Assembly: GCA_002694885.1 (NCBI GenBank)
Contig: NZNM01000132.1
Coordinates: 62,001 to 126,000 of the forward strand
DNA from: Opitutaceae bacterium
Lineage (GTDB): Bacteria > Verrucomicrobiota > Verrucomicrobiia > Opitutales > Opitutaceae
Direction of reading: 5' to 3'
Length of the DNA: 64,000 nucleotides
In this document: piece by piece, positions 15,014 to 22,689 of the stretch
Numbering within the stretch: position 1 is the first letter of the stretch
How the letters are laid out: every line of letters begins with the position of its first letter
Translations under genes and position numbers: made by a program
Notes under the pieces: model-generated
Seen by the model: only the letters and a program-made list of their open reading frames with translations
What the model was told of the DNA's origin: nothing
Database searches by the model: none

Positions 15014-16348
15014 ATGCAGGGGAAAAGATTTTTTAGGGCCGTTGCTGGTCTGGGATTAACGATTTTGGGGCCGATGGTGGTATGGGCATCGCTCAATATT
15101 GAGTTCGAGGAGTACGACCTGCCCAATGGGCTGCACGTCATTTTGCATCGGAATACCGATGCCCCGGTCGTTTCGACCTACATGCTGTACCATGTTGGCA
15201 GTAAGGACGAGCGGCCGGATCGTACGGGTTTCGCCCACTTTTTTGAGCATCTCATGTTTGAAGGGAGCGAAAACATTGATCGGGGCCAAATTGACAAGCT
15301 CATCTCAGGAGCTGGCGGCAACTTGAACGCGTCGACTTCCTTCGATCGCACTGACTACTATATCAATCTTCCGTCCAACGAATTGGAACTGGCGCTGTGG
15401 ATCGAGTCTGAACGCTTGCTGCACGCGGTAGTCGACGAAACGGGTGTGGAGACGCAGCGGGAAGTGGTCAAGGAGGAGCGGCGGTCGCGCTATGATAATC
15501 AGCCCTATGGGTCTTTGATGGAGAATATGGCGGCGGCAGTATTCGCCAACACGTCTTATGCTTGGACGCCGATTGGTTCTGCCCAGTACATCGACGAAGC
15601 GACGATCGACGAATTCCGCGAGTTCTACAAAAAGTGGTACGTTCCCAACAATGCGATCTTGTCGATTGCTGGCGATATCGACATCGAAAAGACCAAGCGG
15701 CTCGTTGATCGATATTTTGGCGAGATCCCCAAAGGTCCCGAACCTGATCGTGTCGATATCGATTGGCAGCTTGATGTAGACGGGCTCCAGAAGATCGTGG
15801 AGGAGCCCATGACCCCGCTTCCTGCGACGGTGCACATTTGGCGGGCTCCGCTGCTCACTCATGGCGATGCCGAAGCGATCGATCTGCTCATAAGCATTCT
15901 AGCCAATGGCAAGAGTTCGCGCATGTATCGTCGACTCGTGGATGTGGAGCGGGCTGCGGTGAACTCGGCCGCGTTCACCTGGCTACAGGAAAAAGCGGGA
16001 TTGGTGGCGGCCTACGCCATAGGAAACCGAGGCGTAACGATTGAGCAACTGGATCGCTTGATTGAAGAGGAAGTCCAAAAGCTGATCGACGATGGGGTTA
16101 CGGATCGGGAATTCCAAAAGGCCCTGAACCAGAAGGAGGCTGAGATCGCCTCATCGATTGGGACCATGAGCAGTCGGGCCCAGTCACTAGCTTACTATTA
16201 CCAATGGTATGGCGATACAGGTAGGATAAACAAGGAGCTGGAATCGTACCGTAGCGTAACCAAGGAGGACCTACAGAGAGTAGCCAAGGAGATTCTTGTC
16301 CGGGATCGAAGGAACACGCTGCATTATCCTGTGCCAGGAGGCGAGTAA
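15014..16348 (+). CDS. Secreted M16 zinc metallopeptidase (active subunit)
   Basis: An insulinase-family protease of 444 residues. The ATG at 15014 is preferred to the longer upstream frame because it starts a clean signal peptide (MQGKRFFRAVAGLGLTILGP). The inverted zinc motif HxxEH is present as H75-F-F-E78-H79 in GFAHFFEHLMFEGSENID, with the third zinc ligand probably a glutamate in VVKEERRSRYDNQPYG. Length is that of an M16B subunit with two half-domains. The next gene encodes an M16-like partner lacking the zinc motif, the usual alpha/beta arrangement, so the pair should act as a heterodimer outside the cytoplasm on small or unfolded peptides. Confidence 0.93.
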   Translation: MQGKRFFRAVAGLGLTILGPMVVWASLNIEFEEYDLPNGLHVILHRNTDAPVVSTYMLYHVGSKDERPDRTGFAHFFEHLMFEGSENIDRGQIDKLISGAGGNLNASTSFDRTDYYINLPSNELELALWIESERLLHAVVDETGVETQREVVKEERRSRYDNQPYGSLMENMAAAVFANTSYAWTPIGSAQYIDEATIDEFREFYKKWYVPNNAILSIAGDIDIEKTKRLVDRYFGEIPKGPEPDRVDIDWQLDVDGLQKIVEEPMTPLPATVHIWRAPLLTHGDAEAIDLLISILANGKSSRMYRRLVDVERAAVNSAAFTWLQEKAGLVAAYAIGNRGVTIEQLDRLIEEEVQKLIDDGVTDREFQKALNQKEAEIASSIGTMSSRAQSLAYYYQWYGDTGRINKELESYRSVTKEDLQRVAKEILVRDRRNTLHYPVPGGE

Positions 16349-16369
16349 GCCATAGGAGTTTTTTTGAAT

Positions 16370-17821
16370 ATGAATTTGAAACACGCTAAAACTCTCTCAT
16401 TGCTGGCATTCTTTATTTCAGGTTGCGGCAGTGGGGATCAGTCTACCCAAAGCGACGAGTTCACGGCGCTAGACCGATCGACTCGCCCGGCACCGGGACC
16501 TGCTCCTCAGTCATCATTTCCTGAATACGAAACAACTCAAACCGAGCAAGGACTGACGATCTATTCGATCGAATCCGATAGGCAGCCGGTCATTACGTAC
16601 CGACTGCTTTTTCGTACAGGCGGGCTTTTCGATGGGGAGAAGCCGGGATTGGCGGAGTTTGTAGCCAGCATGCTGGACAAGGGAGTCGAGGGTAAGTCGG
16701 CCTATGAATTGGCGAGCGAGATCGATTTTATTGGAGCCAGCTTATCGGCTTCCGCGACCTCGGACTTCATCGCGATTTCTGTGTCGGGACTTTCCCGATA
16801 CAATTCCCAATTGCTCGATATTTTGAAGAGCGTTGTGATGGAGCCCGTTTTCCCTCAGGAGGAGCTGGAAAAGCTGCGGCAGCGAACGATTTCCAACCTG
16901 ATTTCAGAGAAAAGCGAACCCGATGCCCTCGTCGACAAATTGAGACGAAAGCTGGTCTATGGCGATGGAGCTTACGGGGCGTATAAGACGGAAGAAAGCG
17001 TGGCGGCGATCGGTAGAAATGACCTCATCGCATTCCATCGCGAGCATTTTCTTCCGAACAATGCCTCTCTGGCCATTGTGGGGGATTTTGACGGGAAGGA
17101 AGAGATCGATCGGGTATCTGGTCTGTTCGGCGATTGGAATCGCGGCGAGCTCCCGGAAATAGCGGAGTTGTCTTTTCCCAAGGTTGATGGGGAAACGGTG
17201 CACCTGATCGACCGCGAAGATTCGGTGCAATCAACGCTGCGGGTGGCCCAGCAATCGATCCCAAGATCGAATCCGGACACGCCTGAGCTTAAGGTAGTGA
17301 TGTCGGTACTAGGCGGTGGAATGTCCGGACGGATGTTCCGAAATCTCAGAGAGGACAAAGGCTACACTTATGGGGCGGGATCCTATTCGGCCAACGCGGC
17401 CAATTTTGGGGCCATCGTATCCTACGCGGATGTTCGCAACGAAGTAACCACTGACGCGATCAAAGAAATTTTCCATGAATTGGGGCGAATCCGCGACGAG
17501 CCCATTCCGGAATCCGAGCTGGAGATACACAAGAAGTATCGTTCCGGCAGCTACATGCTTAGCTTGGAGCGCCCACTGACGATCGCCGCCCTTGTCCAGG
17601 AAATCGATGTCTACGATCTAGATCCGGATTACTACCGTACTTACGTGACCCAGATGATGTCAGTGACGCCGGAGCGAGCGGAAGCGCTGGCAAGGAAATA
17701 CATTCGTCCGGAATCGAGTGTCGTTGTGATAGTGGGGAAGTGGTCCGAGATCGGAAACGCCCTTAAAGAAGCGTGGCCCGTAACTGTGTACGATGAAGAT
17801 CTTAAGGTAAAGCAGCCTTAA
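16370..17821 (+). CDS. M16-like lipoprotein lacking the zinc motif (partner subunit)
   Basis: A 483-residue protein with an M16 fold but no HxxEH; the matching place reads GLAEFVASMLDKGVEGKSAY. The start has a lipoprotein signal: a hydrophobic helix SLLAFFISGC with lipobox-like I-S-G-C, so it is probably membrane-anchored. The ATG at 16370 has an AGGAG ribosome site at 16354, a better choice than the TTG six bases upstream. GGGMSGRMFRNLREDKGYTY is the C-terminal R/Y substrate-binding block typical of M16 proteins. It follows the active subunit by about 20 bases, and the two are surely co-expressed. Confidence 0.9.
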   Translation: MNLKHAKTLSLLAFFISGCGSGDQSTQSDEFTALDRSTRPAPGPAPQSSFPEYETTQTEQGLTIYSIESDRQPVITYRLLFRTGGLFDGEKPGLAEFVASMLDKGVEGKSAYELASEIDFIGASLSASATSDFIAISVSGLSRYNSQLLDILKSVVMEPVFPQEELEKLRQRTISNLISEKSEPDALVDKLRRKLVYGDGAYGAYKTEESVAAIGRNDLIAFHREHFLPNNASLAIVGDFDGKEEIDRVSGLFGDWNRGELPEIAELSFPKVDGETVHLIDREDSVQSTLRVAQQSIPRSNPDTPELKVVMSVLGGGMSGRMFRNLREDKGYTYGAGSYSANAANFGAIVSYADVRNEVTTDAIKEIFHELGRIRDEPIPESELEIHKKYRSGSYMLSLERPLTIAALVQEIDVYDLDPDYYRTYVTQMMSVTPERAEALARKYIRPESSVVVIVGKWSEIGNALKEAWPVTVYDEDLKVKQP

Positions 17822-17855
17822 GGAAGGAGCGGCCGCTTTGATGCGGCAACGTTGG

Positions 17856-18050
17856 TCAGTTGCAGCCGAACTGCAATCCGATCATTTGTCGGGTTCGATC
17901 GCAAATCTCGTCATCCTCGGCCATCACTAAGCAGCGTTGCGTCAGAGAGACGCGGGCGAGTTCTTCGGGACTGGATGAAATGCTATCCGCCGCGGCGTTC
18001 AGCATCGACCATTCTTACTCATTCAGGGGCACTTCAATCTTCGTGTTCAC
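17856..18050 (-). pseudogene. Ribbon-helix-helix-like DNA-binding protein with in-frame TAA
   Basis: The minus-strand frame from a GTG at 18048-18050 to a TGA at 17856-17858 reads MNTKIEVPLNE, then TAA (18015-18017), then EWSMLNAAADSISSSPEELA and about 30 more residues. A beta strand of the type K-I-E-V-P-L followed by an E-E-W helix and an S-P-E-E-L-A helix is the usual layout of ribbon-helix-helix antitoxin and repressor domains. With the stop at codon 12 the frame is otherwise perfect. Translation could restart at ATG 18003-18005, giving 49 residues without the DNA-contacting strand. A 12-base palindrome lies 41 bases upstream. A plus-strand ORF over the same stretch has poorer protein composition. 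Confidence 0.45.
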
Positions 18051-18090
18051 GAAAGAGTAACCGGCCCGAATGATCCGAGCTTTAAGTAAT

Positions 18091-18102
18091 TTTCCCGGGA
18101 AA
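18091..18102. promoter_or_regulatory. 12-base palindrome upstream of the RHH remnant
   Basis: TTTCCCGGGAAA is a perfect palindrome lying between the divergent starts at 18050 (minus) and 18269 (plus). Ribbon-helix-helix proteins often repress their own promoter through short palindromes, so this is a plausible operator. It could also be chance. Confidence 0.25.
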
Positions 18103-18268
18103 TAGGTAACGCAGTCTATTCCGCGGGAGTTTTTGCGCGGATAGGCCTTAAGTTGATGCTACTTATAGCCGTTAGAATGCGTGGATTCGTAGATTCCGAC
18201 GCGAGCGATTCTCGATCGAGCGGCGCTCGCCCAGGTTTGACCGAACTTTCAGGAAGAGAAGAAGATAT

Positions 18269-19231
18269 ATGGTTACGCATCCAATACAAATTGAAGAGAT
18301 CCAATCGGATTTAGATGGAATCGCCGTGTCGCCGCAGCTGCTGCGCAAGTTGCAGCAGATGATTTCGGACTGCAAGACGAACCCCGACGAGATCAGGGAC
18401 ATGATTCGCATGGATTAGGCTTTGAGCGCCATGATCTTGAAGACGGCGAACAGCGCGTACTTCAATCCAGGATATCATATAGATAGTATCGACGATGCGA
18501 TCATGCATCTCGGGTTCAGCGATGTTTATCAGATCGTGACAATGCTGACATTCTCGGACTTGCGGGCAGAGCCGTTGACTGTTTACAACATCAGCGCTGG
18601 AGAATTCTGGCAAAGGTCAGTAGCCTGTGGCTATGCGATGGAAAAGCTGGTCCGCAAGTATGGGGAAGATACTGGCGTTGCCTACACCGTTGGGCTGCTC
18701 CTCGGAATCGGCATGGTGTTCCTAGACCGCGAGGTCAAGAAAGCGCCGCATATTGAATTTAAGCATTCCCTGCCTGAAGACATGGCTCTGGCGAATGAAG
18801 AGATGGAGGTTTTCGGAATCAATCATGCAAAAGTGGGCGCGGCCATGATGAGGGATTGGGGATTCTCCGATGAGATTGTCGTGCCGGTGCTCAACCAATT
18901 TGAACCATCAGAATCGGGCAAGCATGAGCGAATGGCCTGTTTAGTCTCCTTCGCCAAACGCATGATCAGCACAATCATAAACGATCCGAGTAGCAGCGCG
19001 GCCGTTCGCGGTCCGGATCCGCTGCTCATCGCATTGCTGCATTTGACCAAGGAAGAGTACCTGAAGGTGGTGGAGCAACTGCGCGTGAGTTTCGAGAAAG
19101 CGGAAAGTCTTGTGAACGACAAGAAGATACCGAATGGCCAGGAGGCCCCGGAAAACGGCGAGGTAAAAAAGCGTGTGAAGAAGGCGATCGCGTCGAACCT
19201 AGGTTATGGCGAGGGCAGCATTCGCCTATAG
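18269..19231 (+). pseudogene. HDOD-domain signalling protein with in-frame TAG
   Basis: The frame from ATG 18269 to the stop at 19229-19231 would encode about 320 residues with one amber codon at 18416-18418 (codon 50). Upstream of it is VSPQLLRKLQQMISDCKTNP plus DEIRDMIRMD; downstream is ALSAMILKTANSAYFNPGYH. Together these form the standard opening of an HDOD domain, in which D-P-A-L-x-x-x-(I/L)-L-x-x-A-N-S-A-Y is the hallmark, so the TAG replaces the residue between D and A. The rest (SIDDAIMHLGFSDVYQIVTM and the DPLLIALLHL region) is intact. HDOD proteins are metal-poor relatives of HD phosphohydrolases used in signalling. As written only a 49-residue peptide, or a product re-initiating after codon 50, could be made. 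An Hpt gene follows. Confidence 0.75.
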
Positions 19232-19360
19232 TTCTCTTTGCTCGATCTTCCAGGAAATCGGACGCTTTAGCCGCCAGTGGGCGATTCAAGTTTTCAACCC
19301 GAGATCCGATTGAATCGAGCGACGGTTTTTATTCCACAAAGATTTTAAGCAACACGAGAC

Positions 19361-19729
19361 ATGAGCGATTCAGCACTAATAGATTGGGAACAGCTAGAGA
19401 TGATCTTCGGCGAAGACGACGAGGATTTCGATGAGGATATGGCCGAACTTTTCCAAGAGTTCGTCGAAGATGGAGTCGAGCGATTCGGCATGTTGAAAGC
19501 CGCTTCTTTCGATGCTGAGAAAGACATGCTAGGCAAGGAGTCCCACAAGCTCAAAGGCTCGTCTAGCAACTTCGGATTTGCCCGAGTAGCTTCGGAGCTG
19601 GCCAAGATCGAAGACAACATGGCTTCATTGACTTACGAAGCGTTTCAAGCCTCGCTCCTCGAGGCCGAGAAGGCGTTTGCTGCGTCGACTGAAGAGGTCA
19701 AAAACAAGTATTCCGCCTTGCAAAACTGA
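19361..19729 (+). CDS. Histidine phosphotransfer (Hpt) domain protein
   Basis: A 122-residue, all-helical, acidic protein with the Hpt signature KESHKLKGSSSNFGFARVAS; His62 is the phosphorylated residue. There is no kinase or receiver domain attached, so it is a stand-alone phosphorelay shuttle in the cytoplasm. It follows the broken HDOD gene by 130 bases and ends just before a strong terminator at 19792. Its hybrid kinase and receiver partners are not obvious; the kinase at 35100 is of the simple non-hybrid type and does not need an Hpt. Confidence 0.92.
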   Translation: MSDSALIDWEQLEMIFGEDDEDFDEDMAELFQEFVEDGVERFGMLKAASFDAEKDMLGKESHKLKGSSSNFGFARVASELAKIEDNMASLTYEAFQASLLEAEKAFAASTEEVKNKYSALQN

Positions 19730-19791
19730 ATAGGGCGGAAGCTTGCTTTCGATTCGAGCGGACCGGGATGGTCGCTCCCAACAATTTCCTA

Positions 19792-19820
19792 GCCGCGATC
19801 TTTTGACGATCGCGGCTTTT
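19792..19820 (+). terminator. Rho-independent terminator after the Hpt gene
   Basis: Perfect 9-base arms GCCGCGATC (19792-19800) and GATCGCGGC (19808-19816) with a 7-base loop, followed by TTTT. It separates the Hpt transcript from the rhodanese operon starting at 19867. Confidence 0.85.
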
Positions 19821-19866
19821 GCGTCTTGGAATCATTCAGTCGGGCATCTATTGCGATGCCTACCCA

Positions 19867-20295
19867 ATGAAAACCATCAGAGAGGGATTGATCATCTTGG
19901 CGATTTCCATCGTTTCTGGAGCAGTCGCGTTTCTCATTCATCCGAAAGCGCCTTCGCTCAGCGCGAGCGACTTGGAATTGGAACTAGAACAAGTGAGGGA
20001 GCTGGGATCCGTATTTTGGGTGGATGCGAGAGCGGACGAAGATTTCGAGAGCGGGCACCTAGATGGCGCGATTTCTCTTAATGAAGAGCGTTGGGAAGAG
20101 CTTCTGCTTGGCTTCCTCGATAGCTGGGGAGCGGATGACCCGATCGTCGTCTATTGTTCAAGCCAGGCCTGTCTCAGATCGCGCGAAGTGGCGGAACGCT
20201 TGCAGGAAGAGCTAGGGGTCGAAGACATTTATGTGCTTAAGGGCGGCTGGGAGCGGTTATTAGAAGCCGGCATGGTTTCGGAGGGTTCGCAATGA
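19867..20295 (+). CDS. Membrane-anchored rhodanese-domain protein
   Basis: A 142-residue protein with an N-terminal membrane helix (EGLIILAISIVSGAVAFLI) and one rhodanese domain. FWVDARADEDFESGHLDGAI is the standard N-terminal rhodanese block, and the active loop is VVYCSSQACLRS with Cys97, plus a second Cys102 in the loop. Start at ATG 19867 rather than 48 bases upstream, because the basic MKTIR precedes the helix directly. The domain probably faces the periplasm. It overlaps the next gene by four bases (ATGA) and forms a three-gene redox operon with a MauE-like protein and a peroxiredoxin. Sulfur transfer or thiol relay is the likely role. Confidence 0.9.
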   Translation: MKTIREGLIILAISIVSGAVAFLIHPKAPSLSASDLELELEQVRELGSVFWVDARADEDFESGHLDGAISLNEERWEELLLGFLDSWGADDPIVVYCSSQACLRSREVAERLQEELGVEDIYVLKGGWERLLEAGMVSEGSQ

Positions 20296-20720
20296 AATGG
20301 ATCGGCAGAACTGCGGAAGGTTTGGTGGGGGTCGTCTTTGCTTGGGCGGGCTTCCTGAAGTTGTTGGATCCCCAAGCTTTCGTATCCTCAATTTTGACCT
20401 ATGAGGTTTTCAGCTATCAGGTGGCGGTAGTTTGCGCTTTGGTTGTGCCTTACTTGGAGATCGTGACAGGAGTCTGTCTTGCATTGGGCGTTCTGAAGTC
20501 CGGTTCGCGGCTAATGGCTTTTGGGATGCTAGTCGTTTTCGTTTTGCTGCTAGCTCAGGCGGCGATTCGGGGCTTGGATGCGGATTGCGGCTGTTTTGGC
20601 CATCAGTCGGGGGCTGAGTCCGGCTATGCGTGGCCTATCGCCAGAGACGCTCTAATGTTGGCGGGCTTGGCCATCGGGCTAGTGTTTGAACGTCTATCTC
20701 GAGAGACAGAATCGGAATGA
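20292..20720 (+). CDS. MauE/DoxX-like membrane redox protein
   Basis: A 142-residue, four-helix membrane protein with the MauE/DoxX layout: GVVFAWAGFLKLLDPQAF at the start, VPYLEIVTGVCLALGVL, then a loop GLDADCGCFGHQSG with a Cys-Gly-Cys pair, and a last helix. The D-C-G-C-F-G loop is typical of MauE-like proteins, which work with thiol proteins on disulfide chemistry. It overlaps the rhodanese gene by four bases and the peroxiredoxin gene by four bases, so the three products are made in step. The inferred role is passing electrons or thiols across the inner membrane. Confidence 0.85.
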   Translation: MKWIGRTAEGLVGVVFAWAGFLKLLDPQAFVSSILTYEVFSYQVAVVCALVVPYLEIVTGVCLALGVLKSGSRLMAFGMLVVFVLLLAQAAIRGLDADCGCFGHQSGAESGYAWPIARDALMLAGLAIGLVFERLSRETESE

Positions 20721-21196
20721 AAGCTATCGGCGACAAATTGGACTTGGACTTTGAAGTGGGTTTGGCCCGGGATGGGTCGAAAGAGAAGATTGCCCTTTCG
20801 GAATTGCTGGAAGGCCCGACGATCGTATCCGTTTATATGCGAAACAATACGGGAAGTTGCGATAAGCAGATGGTCAGCCTTAACGAGGCTTTCCTGGCAT
20901 TGAGAAAGCGTGGGATGTCGCTCTTGGGCTTAAGCAAGGACACGGTGGGCTCGCACGTGAAATACGCGGATCGCCATGGGATTCAGTTTCCTTTGATTTC
21001 GGATCCCGAGTATCGCTTCGTCAAAGCCGTTGACTCGCTGATCGAGAAAAAGATGTATGGTCGAACGTTCTGGGGGCCGCAGAGAGCCGCCTACCTGATC
21101 GATAAGAAAGGGGTTTTATGCGGCATTTGCCCAGAGGTGAACCCGAGCCATCATGGAGAGCAAGCGGAAGCCCTTGCCAAGACGCTCAAGACTTAG
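20717..21196 (+). CDS. Peroxiredoxin (AhpC/TSA, Bcp-like)
   Basis: A 159-residue thioredoxin-fold peroxidase with no signal peptide. The peroxidatic cysteine appears to be Cys48 in MRNNTGSCDKQM, with Thr45 three residues before it as in T-x-x-C peroxiredoxins; the usual proline of P-x-x-x-T is absent. LLGLSKDTVGSHVKYADRHG and FPLISDP are typical of the Bcp/PrxQ group. A resolving cysteine could be Cys135 or Cys138 in VLCGICPEVNP. Being the third gene in the rhodanese/MauE operon, it may draw electrons from that membrane system. Confidence 0.88.
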   Translation: MKAIGDKLDLDFEVGLARDGSKEKIALSELLEGPTIVSVYMRNNTGSCDKQMVSLNEAFLALRKRGMSLLGLSKDTVGSHVKYADRHGIQFPLISDPEYRFVKAVDSLIEKKMYGRTFWGPQRAAYLIDKKGVLCGICPEVNPSHHGEQAEALAKTLKT

Positions 21197-21263
21197 GCCA
21201 TTTGCGGGTAGAAATGGAGCGCCGGGGCAGCCTATTCCTAAACCGGAAGGACAGAATCAGGCT

Positions 21264-21292
21264 TGTTAAGCAAATTCGTTTATGCCTTAACA
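21264..21292 (+). promoter_or_regulatory. Candidate BirA operator before the biotin operon
   Basis: Arms TGTTAAG (21264-21270) and CTTAACA (21286-21292) are exact reverse complements separated by 15 bases. BirA sites in diverse bacteria have the form TTGT(A/T)AAC, 14-16 bases, then the reverse complement, so sequence, spacing and position all fit. The site ends nine bases before the bioA start, which would block initiation of transcription when biotinyl-AMP-bound BirA sits there. The site is seen; the regulator is inferred, as no birA is in the window. Confidence 0.7.
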
Positions 21293-21301
21293 TTGGACTG
21301 A

Positions 21302-22687
21302 TTGACTGCAACCGCTACAGAGCAGCGCCAAGAGAAGTCCCAATGCATTGACGAATGGGATAAGGCCCACTCCTGGCATCCTTTTACGCAAATGGAGGAG
21401 TATTGCTCCCTTTCCCCCTTGCACATCGAGCGAGGCCAGGGCTGTTGGCTCTGGGATGCGGAAGGGAATCGCTACCTGGATGGAAATGCGTCCATATGGA
21501 CGAATGCCTTGGGGCACAATGATCCCGATCTCAATCGCGTATTGCTTGATCAAGTGGGTAAGGTTTCCCACAGCACCTATCTAGGCCTGAGTCACCCTGC
21601 AGGGGCGAAACTGGGGAGGCGCCTGGCAGAGTTGAGTCCCGGCAACCTAACTCGAGCCGTGTTCAGCGATAATGGATCCAATGCCATCGAAATCGCCCTC
21701 AAGCTATCGTTTCAATACTGGCAGCTGGTTGACCAGCCAGAGAAACGTCTCGTCGTCGGAATGGATGGCGGCTACCATGGAGACACTTTCGGGGCCATGT
21801 CGGCTGGCAGCAGCGAGAGTTTTCATGGGAGATTCAAGCCTTGGCAATTTGATTCCAGGGTTTTCCCCGCTCCAAAGTGCACGGAGATCGGCGGAACGAT
21901 TGTTTCTCAAGATATGAATCGAAGCCTGGAAATTTTGGAATCGATTCTGGGCGAGGAAAGCGAGCGTATAGCTGCCTTGGTCCTCGAGCCATCGATTCAA
22001 GGGCCGGCCGGCATGAAGCTACAGCCGCTAGGATTTCTCAAGGAAGTAGAGCGATTATGCCGAAGATACGATGTTCATCTAACCTTGGATGAGGTTTTCG
22101 TAGGCTGCGGCAGGACGGGTCCCTTGTTTGTATGTCAGGAATCGGAGGTGGAGCCGGATTTCCTTTGTTTGGCAAAAGGGCTCTCTGCGGGATATCTGCC
22201 GATCGCGGCAACGCTTACCTCCGAATCGATTTACGACGCTTTTCTGGGCGATTTCGAATCGGGCAACGGATTTTACCACGGGCACACGTTCACGGGAAAT
22301 CCGCTTGCAGCCCGAGTGGCGTTGGAAAGCTTGACTAAGATCGGGCGGCTCATCGATTCGGGCCAATTGAGCCAGACCATCGATTACTTTGGAAAGGCAT
22401 TCGAACGGACGATTGCGGGACTCGAGAATGTTTCCGGAGCGCGGCAACGAGGCTTGGCAGCAGCCATCGATTTGGTTCCAAGCGACCGAGTTGGGCCGTG
22501 GCGACCCAATGACCGAGTAGGCTTGGAGGTTTGTTTGGCGGCTCGAAAGCGAGGTCTGCTGTTGAGGCCGCTTTTGGATTCGATTCTCGTGGTGCCGCCT
22601 TTGGTAATCGAGAATGAGGAGATCGATTTTCTTTTCGCTAACCTAAAGGAAGCGATACGCACGGTAATGAAGAAAAAGAGTATTTAA
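21302..22687 (+). CDS. bioA: Adenosylmethionine-8-amino-7-oxononanoate aminotransferase BioA
   Basis: BioA is the PLP enzyme that moves an amino group from SAM to 7-keto-8-aminopelargonate, giving DAPA. The 461-residue product has HSWHPFTQMEEY, GNASIWTNALGHNDPDLN and GDTFGAMSAGSSESFHG. The cofactor aspartate is in LTLDEVFVGCGRTG and the PLP lysine in CLAKGLSAGYLPIAATLTSE. The only start that leaves the conserved N-terminus intact is TTG at 21302, with no clear ribosome site; the operator ends nine bases before it, so the mRNA may be leaderless or nearly so. It begins the bioABDF-esterase-bioC operon. Confidence 0.95.
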   Translation: MTATATEQRQEKSQCIDEWDKAHSWHPFTQMEEYCSLSPLHIERGQGCWLWDAEGNRYLDGNASIWTNALGHNDPDLNRVLLDQVGKVSHSTYLGLSHPAGAKLGRRLAELSPGNLTRAVFSDNGSNAIEIALKLSFQYWQLVDQPEKRLVVGMDGGYHGDTFGAMSAGSSESFHGRFKPWQFDSRVFPAPKCTEIGGTIVSQDMNRSLEILESILGEESERIAALVLEPSIQGPAGMKLQPLGFLKEVERLCRRYDVHLTLDEVFVGCGRTGPLFVCQESEVEPDFLCLAKGLSAGYLPIAATLTSESIYDAFLGDFESGNGFYHGHTFTGNPLAARVALESLTKIGRLIDSGQLSQTIDYFGKAFERTIAGLENVSGARQRGLAAAIDLVPSDRVGPWRPNDRVGLEVCLAARKRGLLLRPLLDSILVVPPLVIENEEIDFLFANLKEAIRTVMKKKSI

Positions 22688-22689
22688 AA

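Noticed and set aside
15305-15862. 185-codon minus-strand ORF inside the M16 gene
   Set aside because: Antisense shadow of the protease with its intact HxxEH motif.
17852-18073. Plus-strand ORFs over the RHH remnant
   Set aside because: They are Ser/Arg/Cys-rich shadow-type sequences with no domain; the minus strand gives a better protein.
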